Assembly: GCF_021474405.1 (NCBI RefSeq)
Contig: NZ_JAKEIO010000076.1
Location: forward strand, 1-36,138
Direction of reading: 5' to 3'
Source: [Streptosporangium] indianense
Lineage (GTDB): Bacteria; Actinomycetota; Actinomycetes; Streptomycetales; Streptomycetaceae
Length of the DNA: 36,138 bases
Shown here: positions 28,210-35,938 of the stretch, piece after piece
Layout: each line of letters starts with the position of its first letter
Position numbering within the stretch: the first letter of the stretch is position 1
The notes under the pieces: model-generated
Databases searched by the model: none
What the model saw: only the letters and a program-made list of their open reading frames with translations
Told to the model about the DNA's origin: nothing
Translations under genes and position numbers: made by a program

Positions 28210-28685
28210 CCCCCGATGACCTCATCGCCCACTACGGACTGGAACCGATCCCGAGCGAAGGCGGCCTGTTCCGCCAGACCTGGGCCGGTCCCGAACGCCC
28301 CGACGGCAGGCCGGAGGGTACGGCGATCGTCGCGCTGCTGACGGCGGACGACTTCTCCGCCCTCCACCGCCTTCCGACGGACGAGATCTGGCATTTCTAC
28401 GGGGGCGACCCCCTGGAGCTGTTGCTGCTCGCCCCGGACGGCACGGCGAGGACGGTCGTGCTCGGGCCGGACGTCCTGCACGGACAGCACGTCCAGTTCA
28501 CGGTCCCGGCGGGCACGTGGATGGGCGGCAGGGTGCGCGGGGCCGGGCGGTGGACCCTGTTCGGCTGCACGATGGCACCCGGCTTCACCTTCGACGGCTA
28601 CGAGCACGGGGACGCCGCGGAGCTGACGGCGCGCTACCCGGCGGTGGCCGACGAGATCGCGGGACTGTCCCGCTCTGCCTCCTGA
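28206..28685 (+). CDS. Cupin-5 (DUF985) family protein
   Basis: The protein has 159 residues. GTG 28206 overlaps the acetyltransferase stop by four bases, making it the third gene of the iron-box operon. It begins TPDDLIAHYGLEPIPSEGGL (family: H-x-E-GG-x-(F/Y)-R). The characteristic core follows: FSALHRLPTDEIWHFYGGDP, LELLLLAPDG and then VPAGTWMGGRV, GRWTLFGCTMAPGFTFDGYE. Histidine and glutamate positions that could hold a metal are present. Enzyme activity is not established for this family. Being locked into a siderophore operon by overlap is a useful clue to its role, for example as a binding or isomerising step, but that is inference. Confidence 0.9.
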   Translation: MTPDDLIAHYGLEPIPSEGGLFRQTWAGPERPDGRPEGTAIVALLTADDFSALHRLPTDEIWHFYGGDPLELLLLAPDGTARTVVLGPDVLHGQHVQFTVPAGTWMGGRVRGAGRWTLFGCTMAPGFTFDGYEHGDAAELTARYPAVADEIAGLSRSAS

Positions 28686-28756
28686 GCCCGTTGAGCACTG
28701 CACCGATCCCGTCCGTACTCAACCCGGAGCCGTCCAGCCCGACCCCGGAGAACCAC

Positions 28757-30673
28757 GTGGACCAACGGCGGAACGAGGATCGCAATGTCGGACGCCCCCG
28801 GCGATTCCAGGCCCTGGTGCTGCTCGGCACCGTGCTGGTACTGCTCCTCGCCGGAGCAGCTCCCGCCTCCGCCCACGCCGCGCTCCGCGGCACCGACCCC
28901 GATGACGGATCCCTCGTCCGGAAGGCCCCCCGTCACGTCACCCTGACCTTCACCGAGTCCGTGGGCCTGCTCGACGACTCCTTCCGGGTCTTCGGCCCCG
29001 ATCAGCGGCGGGTCCACACCGGCGAGGCCACACACGCGGACGGCCGCTCCGACACCGCCCGGATCGGTCTGCCCCGCAAGCTCGCCCAGGGCACGTACAC
29101 GGTGGCCTGGCGGGTGGTATCCGCCGACAGCCACCCCGTCTCCGGCGCCTTCTCCTTCTCGGTGGGGAAGCGTTCCGCGACGACCTCCCCGATCGACACG
29201 GGCCCGGCCGAGGACCCGCTCACCGGCGGTCTCAACGACGCCGCCCGCTACCTCGCCTACCTCGCCGGCGCGCTGCTCGTCGGCCTGGCCGCGTTCGCCC
29301 TGCTCTGCCGGCCCGCGGACACCTCCGCCCTGCGCCGGCCGCTGGTGGCGGCCTGGTGGACGCTGCTGGGCTCGACGGTCGTCCTGCTCCTGCTGCGCGC
29401 CCCGTACGAGGCGGGCACCGGCCCGGCCGCCGCGTTCGACGCCGCCGCCCTCGGCCGTACCGTGGCCGGCCGCCCGGGGCAGGCCCTGCTCGCCCGGCTC
29501 ACCGTCCTCCTGCTGACCGCGGCCTTCCTGGTGTGGCTGTCCCGGCGCCGTGACGCCGGGCAGCGGCCCCTCACCCTGGCGACCGGCACCGCCCTGGCCG
29601 CCGCCCTGGCCCTGACCTGGGCGGCGGCGGAGCACGCCTCCGCCGGGATCCAGGTGCCGCTGGCGATGACGTCGTCGGTGCTGCACCTGCTGGCGACGGG
29701 CGTCTGGCTCGGCGGCCTGGTGGCGCTGCTGCTGACGCTGCGCCGCTCGTCCGGCGACGGCGTGGCGGACGGCGTGGCGGACGACATGGCCGCGGTCGTC
29801 CCCCGCTTCTCCCGGATCGCCTTCGCGGCGGTGACCGTGCTGGCCGTCACGGGCGTCTACCAGTCCTGGCGCGGCCTCGGCTCCCTGTCCGCGCTGTCCG
29901 GCACGTCGTACGGCCGTCTGCTGCTCGCCAAACTGGCCGGGGTGGCCGTGCTGCTGCTGGCGGCCCGGTACTCACGGCGCTGGACGGCGCGGATCGCGGC
30001 CCCGGCGACGACCGTGCCCCGGCCGGCCTCCGTCCGCAAGCGCGTCCCGCAGCCGGTGGGGGCACCGGCGGAGGGGCGGGGCACCGGGGAACCCGAGACC
30101 CCCGACGACGACAAGGGGCCGGAGGAGCCTGCCGCGGACACGGGGGCACAGGAGCCGCCCGCGCCCGGAGCCGGTCCGGACGCCCGGCGCCTGCTGCGCC
30201 GGTCCGTCCTGGTGGAGGTCGCCGTCGCGGCGGTGGTGCTGCTGATCACCACCGTGCTCACGGGGACCCTCCCGGCTCGTGCCCAGGCCGAGGCGGCCCG
30301 GCAGGCCCCGGCGGGCGCGCTGCCACCCACCACCCTGGTCACCGTGCCCTACGACACCGGCACGGCGTCCGTGAGCGGACGCGGCACGGTCCAGGTCACC
30401 CTGGACCCGGCCCGCGTCGGCGAGAACGGCGTCCAGGCCGTGGTCGCCGGCTCCGACAAGGGCCTGATCGTCGTCCCCGAGGTGCGCATCACCTTCAGCC
30501 TGCCCTCCCGGAAGGTCGGCCCGGTCGACGCCGAACTCGTCGACCGGGGCGGCTACTGGAGCACCAACTCCGTCAACCTGCCGCTCGCCGGGAACTGGAC
30601 GATGAAGACGACCGTGCGGGTGTCGGACGTGGACCAGGTGTCGGTGGAGCGCCGGGTGCGGATCGCGCCCTAG
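28757..30673 (+). CDS. CopC-CopD copper-resistance fusion protein
   Basis: The protein has 638 residues. GTG 28757 follows GGAG at 6 bases. A signal peptide (basic head, hydrophobic 18-36, APASA) should be cut before H40, leaving the N-terminal histidine that forms the copper brace of CopC. The matching D124-x-H126 (ADSHPVSGAFSF) is present, so a Cu(II) site looks intact. Eight membrane helices of the CopD domain follow (about 155-455), with a charged acidic/proline loop (about 425-475), one more helix (about 490-510), and an extracytoplasmic C-terminal beta domain of about 120 residues. It probably carries copper across the membrane. Its 3' end overlaps the convergent DUF72 gene by 101 bases. 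Confidence 0.9.
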   Translation: MDQRRNEDRNVGRPRRFQALVLLGTVLVLLLAGAAPASAHAALRGTDPDDGSLVRKAPRHVTLTFTESVGLLDDSFRVFGPDQRRVHTGEATHADGRSDTARIGLPRKLAQGTYTVAWRVVSADSHPVSGAFSFSVGKRSATTSPIDTGPAEDPLTGGLNDAARYLAYLAGALLVGLAAFALLCRPADTSALRRPLVAAWWTLLGSTVVLLLLRAPYEAGTGPAAAFDAAALGRTVAGRPGQALLARLTVLLLTAAFLVWLSRRRDAGQRPLTLATGTALAAALALTWAAAEHASAGIQVPLAMTSSVLHLLATGVWLGGLVALLLTLRRSSGDGVADGVADDMAAVVPRFSRIAFAAVTVLAVTGVYQSWRGLGSLSALSGTSYGRLLLAKLAGVAVLLLAARYSRRWTARIAAPATTVPRPASVRKRVPQPVGAPAEGRGTGEPETPDDDKGPEEPAADTGAQEPPAPGAGPDARRLLRRSVLVEVAVAAVVLLITTVLTGTLPARAQAEAARQAPAGALPPTTLVTVPYDTGTASVSGRGTVQVTLDPARVGENGVQAVVAGSDKGLIVVPEVRITFSLPSRKVGPVDAELVDRGGYWSTNSVNLPLAGNWTMKTTVRVSDVDQVSVERRVRIAP

Positions 30674-31538
30674 GGAGCCGTGCCGCCGGCGGGTCCCGGT
30701 CGAGGAGCCGGGTCATGGCCTCGGCGGCGCGGACGGCCGCTTCACCGCAGCAGTTGTTGAACAGGACGTGGACCTGCTCGGTCCGCTCGGCCAGCCGCCG
30801 CACGCGGGGCAGCCACTCGGCGAGTTCCTCCTCGCCGTACGCGTACCGGAACCGGTCCTCCTTGCTGCCGGTCCCCCAGGCGGTGCTGCGGCCGTGGAAC
30901 CGGACGACGGACAGCCGGGGAGAGGTCACCGGGGTGACGGGCGGCACGGAGGACGCGAGCGTCTGCGTCATGTCGACGGCGACCGCGGCCATGCCGTGCC
31001 CGGCGAGCAGCGCACCCGTCGCGTCGGCCTGTCCCGGCTCCCACCAGGAGGGGTGCCGGAACTCCACGGCGAGCGGCCAGCCCGCGGTCCGCTCGGCGCA
31101 CTCCCGCAGGAACGTCTTGGCCCGCTGCCCGGGCCGGAACCAGGGCGGGAACTGGAACAGCACGCTGCCGAGCCGCCCGGCCGCCCGCAGCGGCTCGATC
31201 CCGGCCGTGAACCGGTCCCACACCCGGTCGAGCACCGCCGGGTCCCGGTGCTCGGCCGGCCATCCCTCGGGCATCACCGCCTGCCGGGTGGGATGCCCGG
31301 TGAGCAGCGAGAACGCCTTCACGTCGAAGACGAACCCGTCCGGTGTCCGCTCGGCCCACAACCGGCTGTTCCGCTCGCCCGGCAACGCGTAGTAGGAGGC
31401 GTCCACCTCGACGACACCGAACCGCTCGGCGTAGTGCCGTAACCGGCCCTCGGCGTCCCGCCGGCCCGGGGGATACCAGCCGCTGCCGACCAGCGCCCGG
31501 TCGGTCCAGGAACACGTGCCCACCAGGATCTGACCCAT
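30573..31538 (-). CDS. DUF72 (YecE-like TIM-barrel) family protein
   Basis: The protein has 321 residues from ATG 31538 (MGQILVGTCSWTDRALVGSG). Family motifs are GWYPPGR, RFGVVEVDASYYALPGE, PDGFVFDVKAFSLLTGHPTR, LGSVLFQFPPWF, PLAVEFRHPSWWEP, VVRFHGRSTAWGT and QVHVLFNNCCGEAAVRAAEA. DUF72 proteins have a TIM-barrel fold without a settled function. The last about 43 residues are a low-complexity proline/serine tail (TPGPRPTPARSSSSSSSRRA) encoded antisense to the copper gene; conserved members end near the preceding helix. The stop seems to have been lost and the frame extended into its neighbour. Confidence 0.88.
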   Translation of the reverse strand: MGQILVGTCSWTDRALVGSGWYPPGRRDAEGRLRHYAERFGVVEVDASYYALPGERNSRLWAERTPDGFVFDVKAFSLLTGHPTRQAVMPEGWPAEHRDPAVLDRVWDRFTAGIEPLRAAGRLGSVLFQFPPWFRPGQRAKTFLRECAERTAGWPLAVEFRHPSWWEPGQADATGALLAGHGMAAVAVDMTQTLASSVPPVTPVTSPRLSVVRFHGRSTAWGTGSKEDRFRYAYGEEELAEWLPRVRRLAERTEQVHVLFNNCCGEAAVRAAEAMTRLLDRDPPAARLPRARSAPGAPPTPGPRPTPARSSSSSSSRRAAG

Positions 31539-31671
31539 GGGGGAGCGGTTACCCCGGCGGGGCGGCGGCAGGCTCGGGTTCTCGACGGGCGGTGGGAGGC
31601 TCGGCTTCGCGACGGGGCGCGGCCTTCTCGACCGGCGGCGCGGTGAGACCTCGCGCAATCGGGGTAATCAG

Positions 31672-31698
31672 GTTCATATCTGTGCATATCCGGGGTTA
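31672..31698 (+). promoter_or_regulatory. Candidate SigB-type promoter of the SpoIIE-phosphatase gene
   Basis: GTTCAT (31672-31677) and GGGTTA (31693-31698) are 15 bases apart, loosely like GTTTaa-N14-GGGTAT. The spacing to the start codon (34 bases) suits a short leader. Each hexamer has mismatches, so this is a weak call. Confidence 0.35.
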
Positions 31699-31731
31699 CG
31701 GCTGATTCCCCCGAGAGTGAGATGACCGATC

Positions 31732-34308
31732 ATGGAACAGCCCGTCACCGCCGGCCGGGCCACCCGGTCGTCCGGAGCAGAACCGGAAGCCCTCGAAGCC
31801 CTCGTCGGCGCATCGCTCACGGCCCGTGTCACCCTCGACGAACGGGGCCTCGTGACCGGCTGGAACGAGGGCGCCGAGCGGCTCCTCGGCTACACGGCGG
31901 GGCAGTTGACCGGTCGCCGGGCCGCGGACCTGCTGGCCGAGCCGATCCCGGTGCGCGGCGGTCTGCCGACGCTGGCCGGACTGCCCCGCTGGAACGGCGA
32001 CGTCGCGCTGCGGCACCGGGACGGCCGGACGCTGACGGTCGGGATCCTCGCCCACCACCGGCCCCCCGGCGCCGACGGCCCGGCCTGGCTCGTCCTCTCC
32101 GCCCTGACCGGCCGGCAGCCACCGACCGGTCTCGACGAATCCCTCGTGAGCTGGAGCTTCGCCCAGTCCCCGTGCTGCGCCCAGGCGATCTACGACACCC
32201 GGTTGCGGCTGCGCAGGGCCAACGCCGACATGGAACGCGCCACGGCACTCACCGAGGAGGAGATGCGGGGCCTGCGCGTGTCCGAGATCGTCGACGACGA
32301 CGCCGGCCGGCGGGCGGAACTCGGCATGGCCCACGTGCTGCGCACCGGCGAGCCGCAGTACGAGGAGCCCTACCTGCGCGCCCCCGGCGAGAGCCACGAG
32401 CACGCTTGGTCGATCTTCCTGTCCGCGCTGCGCGACCACGAGGGCACCATCCGGGGCGTCTGCCTGTCGGCGCACGACATGACGGAGCAGTTCTGGGCCC
32501 GCAAGCGCCTCCAGCTGATCGCCGAGGCGAGCCGGCGCATCGGCAGCACGCTCGACGTGACGCGCACGGCCCAGGAACTGACGGACGTCACCGTCCCGGT
32601 CCTGGCCGACTTCGCCGGCGTCGACCTGCTGGCCGCGCTGGACGACGCACCCGAGCCGCCCGCACGGCCGGTTCCGGCGGACGGGCCGCTGCTGCTGCGC
32701 CGGGCCGCCCTGCGGTCGGTGACCCCGGGCGCCCCGGAGTCGGTCGTCGCGGCCGGCGCGGTGGACGCCTACCCGCCGGGCTCGCTGCCCTTCGAGAGCC
32801 TGCGCACCGGACGGCCCGCCCTGCAGGAGGTGACCGACCCGGCGTTCACCGCCTGGCTCGCCCGCGACCCGGCGCGTGCGGCCCGGGTCCGCGCGTTCGG
32901 CGTCCATTCCGTGATGGCCGTGCCCCTGGCCGCCCGGGGCACCACCCTCGGCGTCGCCTTCTTCGCCCGGCACCGCACCCAGGAGCCCTTCCGGCACGAC
33001 GACCTGGTCCTGGCCGGGGAGCTGGTGGCCCGGGCCGCGGTCAGCATCGACAACGCCCGCCGCTACACGCGCGAACGCGCCACCGCGGTCACGCTCCAGC
33101 GCAGCCTGCTGCCGCGGCGGCTGCCCCGGCAGGCCGCCGTCGAGGTGGCCTCCCGCTACCTCCCGGCGGGCGGGCACGCCGGGGTGGGCGGTGACTGGTT
33201 CGACGTCATCCCGCTCTCGGGGGCCCGGGTCGCGCTGGTCGTCGGGGACGTGGTCGGCCACGGGCTGGTCGCGTCGGCGACCATGGGGCGGCTGCGGACG
33301 GCGGTCCGCACGCTGGCCGACATCGACCTGCCCTGCGATGAGCTGCTGACCCACCTCGACGACCTGGTCGCCCGCCTGAACACGGAGGAGGACAGCGACA
33401 CCGAGCGGCGGACGAGGGGCTCCACGAGGGGCTCCGCGGCCACCGCCGCCGGCACCGGCATCGCCGAAACCGCCGGCACGGGTTCAGCCGAAACCGCCGG
33501 CATGGGTTCCGCGGGCTCCGCCGAAACCGCCGGTGACCTGGGGGCCACCTGTCTGTACGCCGTCTACGACCCCGTGACCCGGCGCTGCTGCTTCGCCGGG
33601 GCGGGGCATCCCCTGCCCGCCGTGGTGAGCCCGGAGGGCACCGTGGACTTCGTCGGGCTCCCCACCTCGCCGCCGCTCGGCGTGGGCGGCCTGCCGTACG
33701 AGGCGACCGAGGTCGTCGTCCCCGAGGGCAGCCTGCTCGCCCTGTACACCAACGGCCTGATCGAGACCCCCGACCGGGACGTCGACACCGGCGTCGACCG
33801 GCTGCGGGAGGCCCTGGCCCGTCCGGCCGCCTCGCTGGACGCGCTGTGCGACACGGTCCTCGCCGACTTGCTGCCGCCGCGCCCGGCCGACGACGTGGCC
33901 CTGCTCATCGCCCGTACCCGCGCGCTCGACGAACGGCAGGTCGCCACCTGGTCGGTGCCCTCGGACCCCTCCGCGGTCGCGCAGACCCGCAAGGACGTGG
34001 TGGCACAACTGGAGCGGTGGGGCCTGTCCGACACCGTGTTCGTCACCGAACTGGTCGTCAGCGAGCTCGTCACCAACGCCATCCGGCACGCCCAGCCGCC
34101 GGTGCAACTGCGCCTGATCCACGACTCGACCCTGATCTGCGAGGTCTCCGACGGCGGCAGCACCGCTCCCCACCTGCGGCGCGCCCGCACGTACGACGAG
34201 GGCGGCCGCGGTCTGCTGCTCGTCGCCCAGCTGACCGAGCGCTGGGGCACCCGCCAGAGCGGCACCGGCAAGACCATCTGGGCGGAACAGGACCTGTCGC
34301 CGGCGTGA
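31732..34308 (+). CDS. PAS-PAS-GAF-SpoIIE(PP2C)-HATPase sensor phosphatase
   Basis: This 858-residue soluble regulator begins with a PAS domain (about 20-125, TLDERGLVTGWNEGAERLLG). A second PAS follows (about 145-265), then GAF (about 275-450). The SpoIIE/PP2C domain (about 450-720) has GGHAGVGGDWFDVIPLSGAR and LVVGDVVGHGLVASATMGRL with metal-binding aspartates, and ends PADDVALLIARTR. An RsbW-like HATPase_c is last (about 735-855), with N-box FVTELVVSELVTNAIRHA and DEGGRGLLLVAQL. It should dephosphorylate STAS antagonists and may also bind a sigma factor. Residues about 560-603, within the PP2C domain, are an SAETAG-type repeat insertion. It is followed by a DUF4383 gene 13 bases away. Confidence 0.93.
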   Translation: MEQPVTAGRATRSSGAEPEALEALVGASLTARVTLDERGLVTGWNEGAERLLGYTAGQLTGRRAADLLAEPIPVRGGLPTLAGLPRWNGDVALRHRDGRTLTVGILAHHRPPGADGPAWLVLSALTGRQPPTGLDESLVSWSFAQSPCCAQAIYDTRLRLRRANADMERATALTEEEMRGLRVSEIVDDDAGRRAELGMAHVLRTGEPQYEEPYLRAPGESHEHAWSIFLSALRDHEGTIRGVCLSAHDMTEQFWARKRLQLIAEASRRIGSTLDVTRTAQELTDVTVPVLADFAGVDLLAALDDAPEPPARPVPADGPLLLRRAALRSVTPGAPESVVAAGAVDAYPPGSLPFESLRTGRPALQEVTDPAFTAWLARDPARAARVRAFGVHSVMAVPLAARGTTLGVAFFARHRTQEPFRHDDLVLAGELVARAAVSIDNARRYTRERATAVTLQRSLLPRRLPRQAAVEVASRYLPAGGHAGVGGDWFDVIPLSGARVALVVGDVVGHGLVASATMGRLRTAVRTLADIDLPCDELLTHLDDLVARLNTEEDSDTERRTRGSTRGSAATAAGTGIAETAGTGSAETAGMGSAGSAETAGDLGATCLYAVYDPVTRRCCFAGAGHPLPAVVSPEGTVDFVGLPTSPPLGVGGLPYEATEVVVPEGSLLALYTNGLIETPDRDVDTGVDRLREALARPAASLDALCDTVLADLLPPRPADDVALLIARTRALDERQVATWSVPSDPSAVAQTRKDVVAQLERWGLSDTVFVTELVVSELVTNAIRHAQPPVQLRLIHDSTLICEVSDGGSTAPHLRRARTYDEGGRGLLLVAQLTERWGTRQSGTGKTIWAEQDLSPA
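33409..33540 (+). repeat. Degenerate in-frame repeat inside the PP2C domain
   Basis: GCCGAAACCGCCGGC and close variants recur, encoding GTG(I/S)AETAG, GMGSAGSAETAG and the preceding STRGSA pairs. The segment sits between the helix ending LVARLNTEEDSDTERR and the strand GATCLYAVYDP, and so forms a surface loop. The units are 24-36 bases and imperfect. Confidence 0.75.
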
Positions 34309-34321
34309 GGAGCCACCGCCG

Positions 34322-34774
34322 ATGAGCACACCCGCGTCCCACCGGGCCGACCGCGCGCCCGTCCAGCAGGCCGCGCTGCTGGCCGGCCTGGTCTTCCTCG
34401 TGGTCGGCGTGCTGGGTTTCGTCCCCGGCGTCACCACGGACTACGGCTCGCTGGAGTTCGCCTCCCACGAGTCGGGCGCCGAGCTGTTCGGCCTGTTCCA
34501 GGTGTCCATCCTGCACAACCTCGTGCACCTGATCTACGGACTCGCGGGCCTGATGCTCGCCGGCACGGCCGCCGGGGCGTACTCGTTCCTGCTGGTCGGA
34601 GGCGCCGTCTACCTGCTCCTGTGGGTGTACGGCCTGTCCGTGGGGCACGACAGCGACGCCAACTTCGTCCCGCTGAACTCCGCGGACGACTGGCTCCACT
34701 TCACCCTGGGCATCGCCATGATCGGCCTGGCCCTGGCCCTCAGCAGGCGCGACACGCGCACCGACGCACGGTAA
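34322..34774 (+). CDS. DUF4383 four-helix membrane protein
   Basis: The protein has 150 residues with four hydrophobic segments at about 18-36, 60-83, 87-107 and 120-140. Family motifs are LAGLVFLVVGVLGFVPGVTT, LFGLFQVSILHNLVHLIYGL and WLHFTLGIAMIGL. The histidines and N-L-V-H pattern (residues 65-69) are conserved in DUF4383 but have no established role. ATG 34322 has GGAG at a 9-base spacing. It begins 13 bases after the phosphatase gene and 17 bases before the next gene, so the three form a transcription unit. Confidence 0.9.
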   Translation: MSTPASHRADRAPVQQAALLAGLVFLVVGVLGFVPGVTTDYGSLEFASHESGAELFGLFQVSILHNLVHLIYGLAGLMLAGTAAGAYSFLLVGGAVYLLLWVYGLSVGHDSDANFVPLNSADDWLHFTLGIAMIGLALALSRRDTRTDAR

Positions 34775-34791
34775 GGATCACCGAGGACGGC

Positions 34792-35277
34792 ATGCAGACC
34801 TTCCTGCCCTACCCCGACTTCCGCACCACGGCCCAGGCCCTGGACCGTCGCCGGCTCGGCAAGCAACGGGTCGAGGCGCTGCAGGTCCTGCGCGGCCTGG
34901 TCGTCCCCGGCTACGGGTGGCGCCACCACCCGGCCGTGCGGATGTGGGTCGGCTACGAGGAGGCCCTGGTGCGCTATGGCCTGGAGGTCTGCCGCGTCTG
35001 GCGCGAACACGGCCACCAGGACACCTGCGCGGCGACACTCGTGGCCGACCTGGCGGCGACCCGCCCGCACGCCCCGATCCGCGACCAGCGGCAACTGGCC
35101 GCCGACGGCGAACTGCCGCCTTGGCTCGGCGACGACCCCTTCCACGAGAGTCATCGCTCGGCCCTGGTGCGCAAGGACCCGACGACCTACGCGGCCCTCT
35201 TCCCGGGGGCCCCCGACGACCTGCCGTACGTCTGGCCGACGTCGGACCGCGCGGCCGAGGAGTCGTCCCGGGACTGA
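34792..35277 (+). CDS. Endonuclease V-like (pyrimidine-dimer glycosylase-type) MSMEG_6728 family protein
   Basis: The protein has 161 residues. It starts MQTFLPYPDFRTTAQALDRR and continues RLGKQRVEALQVLRGL, with HHPAVRMWVGYEEALVRYGL after it. These motifs are shared with T4 endonuclease V-like pyrimidine-dimer glycosylases, in which the residue after the initiator is the nucleophile, and with the actinobacterial MSMEG_6728 family. Residue 2 here is Gln rather than Thr, so glycosylase chemistry is uncertain. ATG 34792 follows GAGGA. It is probably cotranscribed with the DUF4383 gene. Confidence 0.85.
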   Translation: MQTFLPYPDFRTTAQALDRRRLGKQRVEALQVLRGLVVPGYGWRHHPAVRMWVGYEEALVRYGLEVCRVWREHGHQDTCAATLVADLAATRPHAPIRDQRQLAADGELPPWLGDDPFHESHRSALVRKDPTTYAALFPGAPDDLPYVWPTSDRAAEESSRD

Positions 35278-35331
35278 CGACAGCCCTGCGGGAGGGCGCC
35301 GGGACGGGGCCCCGGTCCGTCCGCCGCGGGG

Positions 35332-35490
35332 CTAGGCCGCCCTGCGGCGCGCCGGGCGCTTGGACGCGGAGGGCTGTTCCGTCAGCTCCTCCGGCGTGAA
35401 GATCTCGTCCTCCCCGAAGTCCGGGGCCTGGAAGGGGTTGGTCGCCGGGGGCGGCGAGGCCGCGCCGGAACGGCTGGGTTGCCCTTCCAC
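35332..35490 (-). CDS. Small acidic/basic hypothetical protein (about 52 aa), start uncertain
   Basis: A - strand frame ending at TAG 35334-35332 has nearly all codons ending in G or C across about 55 codons (PFQAPDFGEDEIFTPEELTE, then QPSASKRPARRRAA). This strongly suggests a real gene. The first canonical start in frame is GTG 35490, with no ribosome binding site. The frame continues upstream as RRLIEPTSLFSA, where GGAAAAGAG lies 7 bases before an ATC (35517). Further upstream it runs into two hairpins. An ATC start, or a lost ATG, is therefore possible. No domain is recognised. Confidence 0.5.
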   Translation of the reverse strand: MEGQPSRSGAASPPPATNPFQAPDFGEDEIFTPEELTEQPSASKRPARRRAA

Positions 35491-35537
35491 GGCGGAGAAC
35501 AGCGAAGTCGGTTCGATGAGACGTCTCTTTTCCGGTA

Positions 35538-35575
35538 CTGGCCCGGTTCGGGCCAGGTGTGCCCCGACCGGGCAC
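35538..35575 (-). terminator. Double hairpin terminator after the Tudor/CarD-like gene
   Basis: Two adjacent perfect stem-loops lie here: GTGCCC/GGGCAC (35559-35564 with 35570-35575, 5-base loop) and CTGGCCC/GGGCCAG (35538-35544 with 35550-35556, 5-base loop). They begin 8 bases beyond the stop of the - strand gene at 35583. On that strand GGAAAAGAG follows. Confidence 0.75.
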
Positions 35576-35582
35576 GGAGGTC

Positions 35583-35804
35583 CTACAACTTGGTCATCTT
35601 GGCGTACGGGCTGGGGATCCGCATGTGCGCCGAACCGAAGTCCACGAGCGCGGCGATCCCTTCCTCCATGCCGATGACCCGGCCGAGCCCGTACATGTCG
35701 TGCGTGACCTGGTCACCCACGGCGAAGTGCTTGGGAGCGGGAGCGACCGGCGCCTTGAAGGGGCTGGTGGGCAAGTGACGCTTGGGAGCAGCAGGCTTTG
35801 TCAT
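35583..35804 (-). CDS. Small SH3/CarD-like barrel protein
   Basis: The product has 73 residues (MTKPAAPKRHLPTSPFKAPV). I used ATG 35804; the frame is open further upstream to 35924, but that part has lower codon bias and no conserved look. After a basic proline-rich head, residues 27-73 (HFAVGDQVTHDMYGLGRVIG, then MEEGIAALVDFGSAHMRIPS) read as a small beta barrel like the Tudor/SH3-like RNA-polymerase-interacting domain of CarD or the UvrD C-terminus. It may bind RNA polymerase or nucleic acid, but that is inference. Two hairpins follow the stop codon. Confidence 0.8.
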   Translation of the reverse strand: MTKPAAPKRHLPTSPFKAPVAPAPKHFAVGDQVTHDMYGLGRVIGMEEGIAALVDFGSAHMRIPSPYAKMTKL

Positions 35805-35914
35805 CGGCCTCAGTATGCGCCTCCTGGTGGCATTCGCGCTGCGGCTGTCCATGCCCGGTGTGGAACCGGGTGCCCGGAGGGGGCGGCGGCGATGCGCTCC
35901 GCTGGCCGAAAAAA

Positions 35915-35930
35915 TCGAACACATGCTTGA
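35915..35930. promoter_or_regulatory. Candidate LexA (SOS) box
   Basis: TCGAACACATGCTTGA matches the actinobacterial LexA consensus TCGAAC-N4-GTTCGA with a perfect left half and 4 of 6 bases on the right. It lies 8 bases before ATG 35939 of the + strand gene and 111 bases before the - strand SH3/CarD-like gene. LexA bound here would block the promoter of the + strand gene. Confidence 0.5.
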
Positions 35931-35938
35931 ATTCGGCC

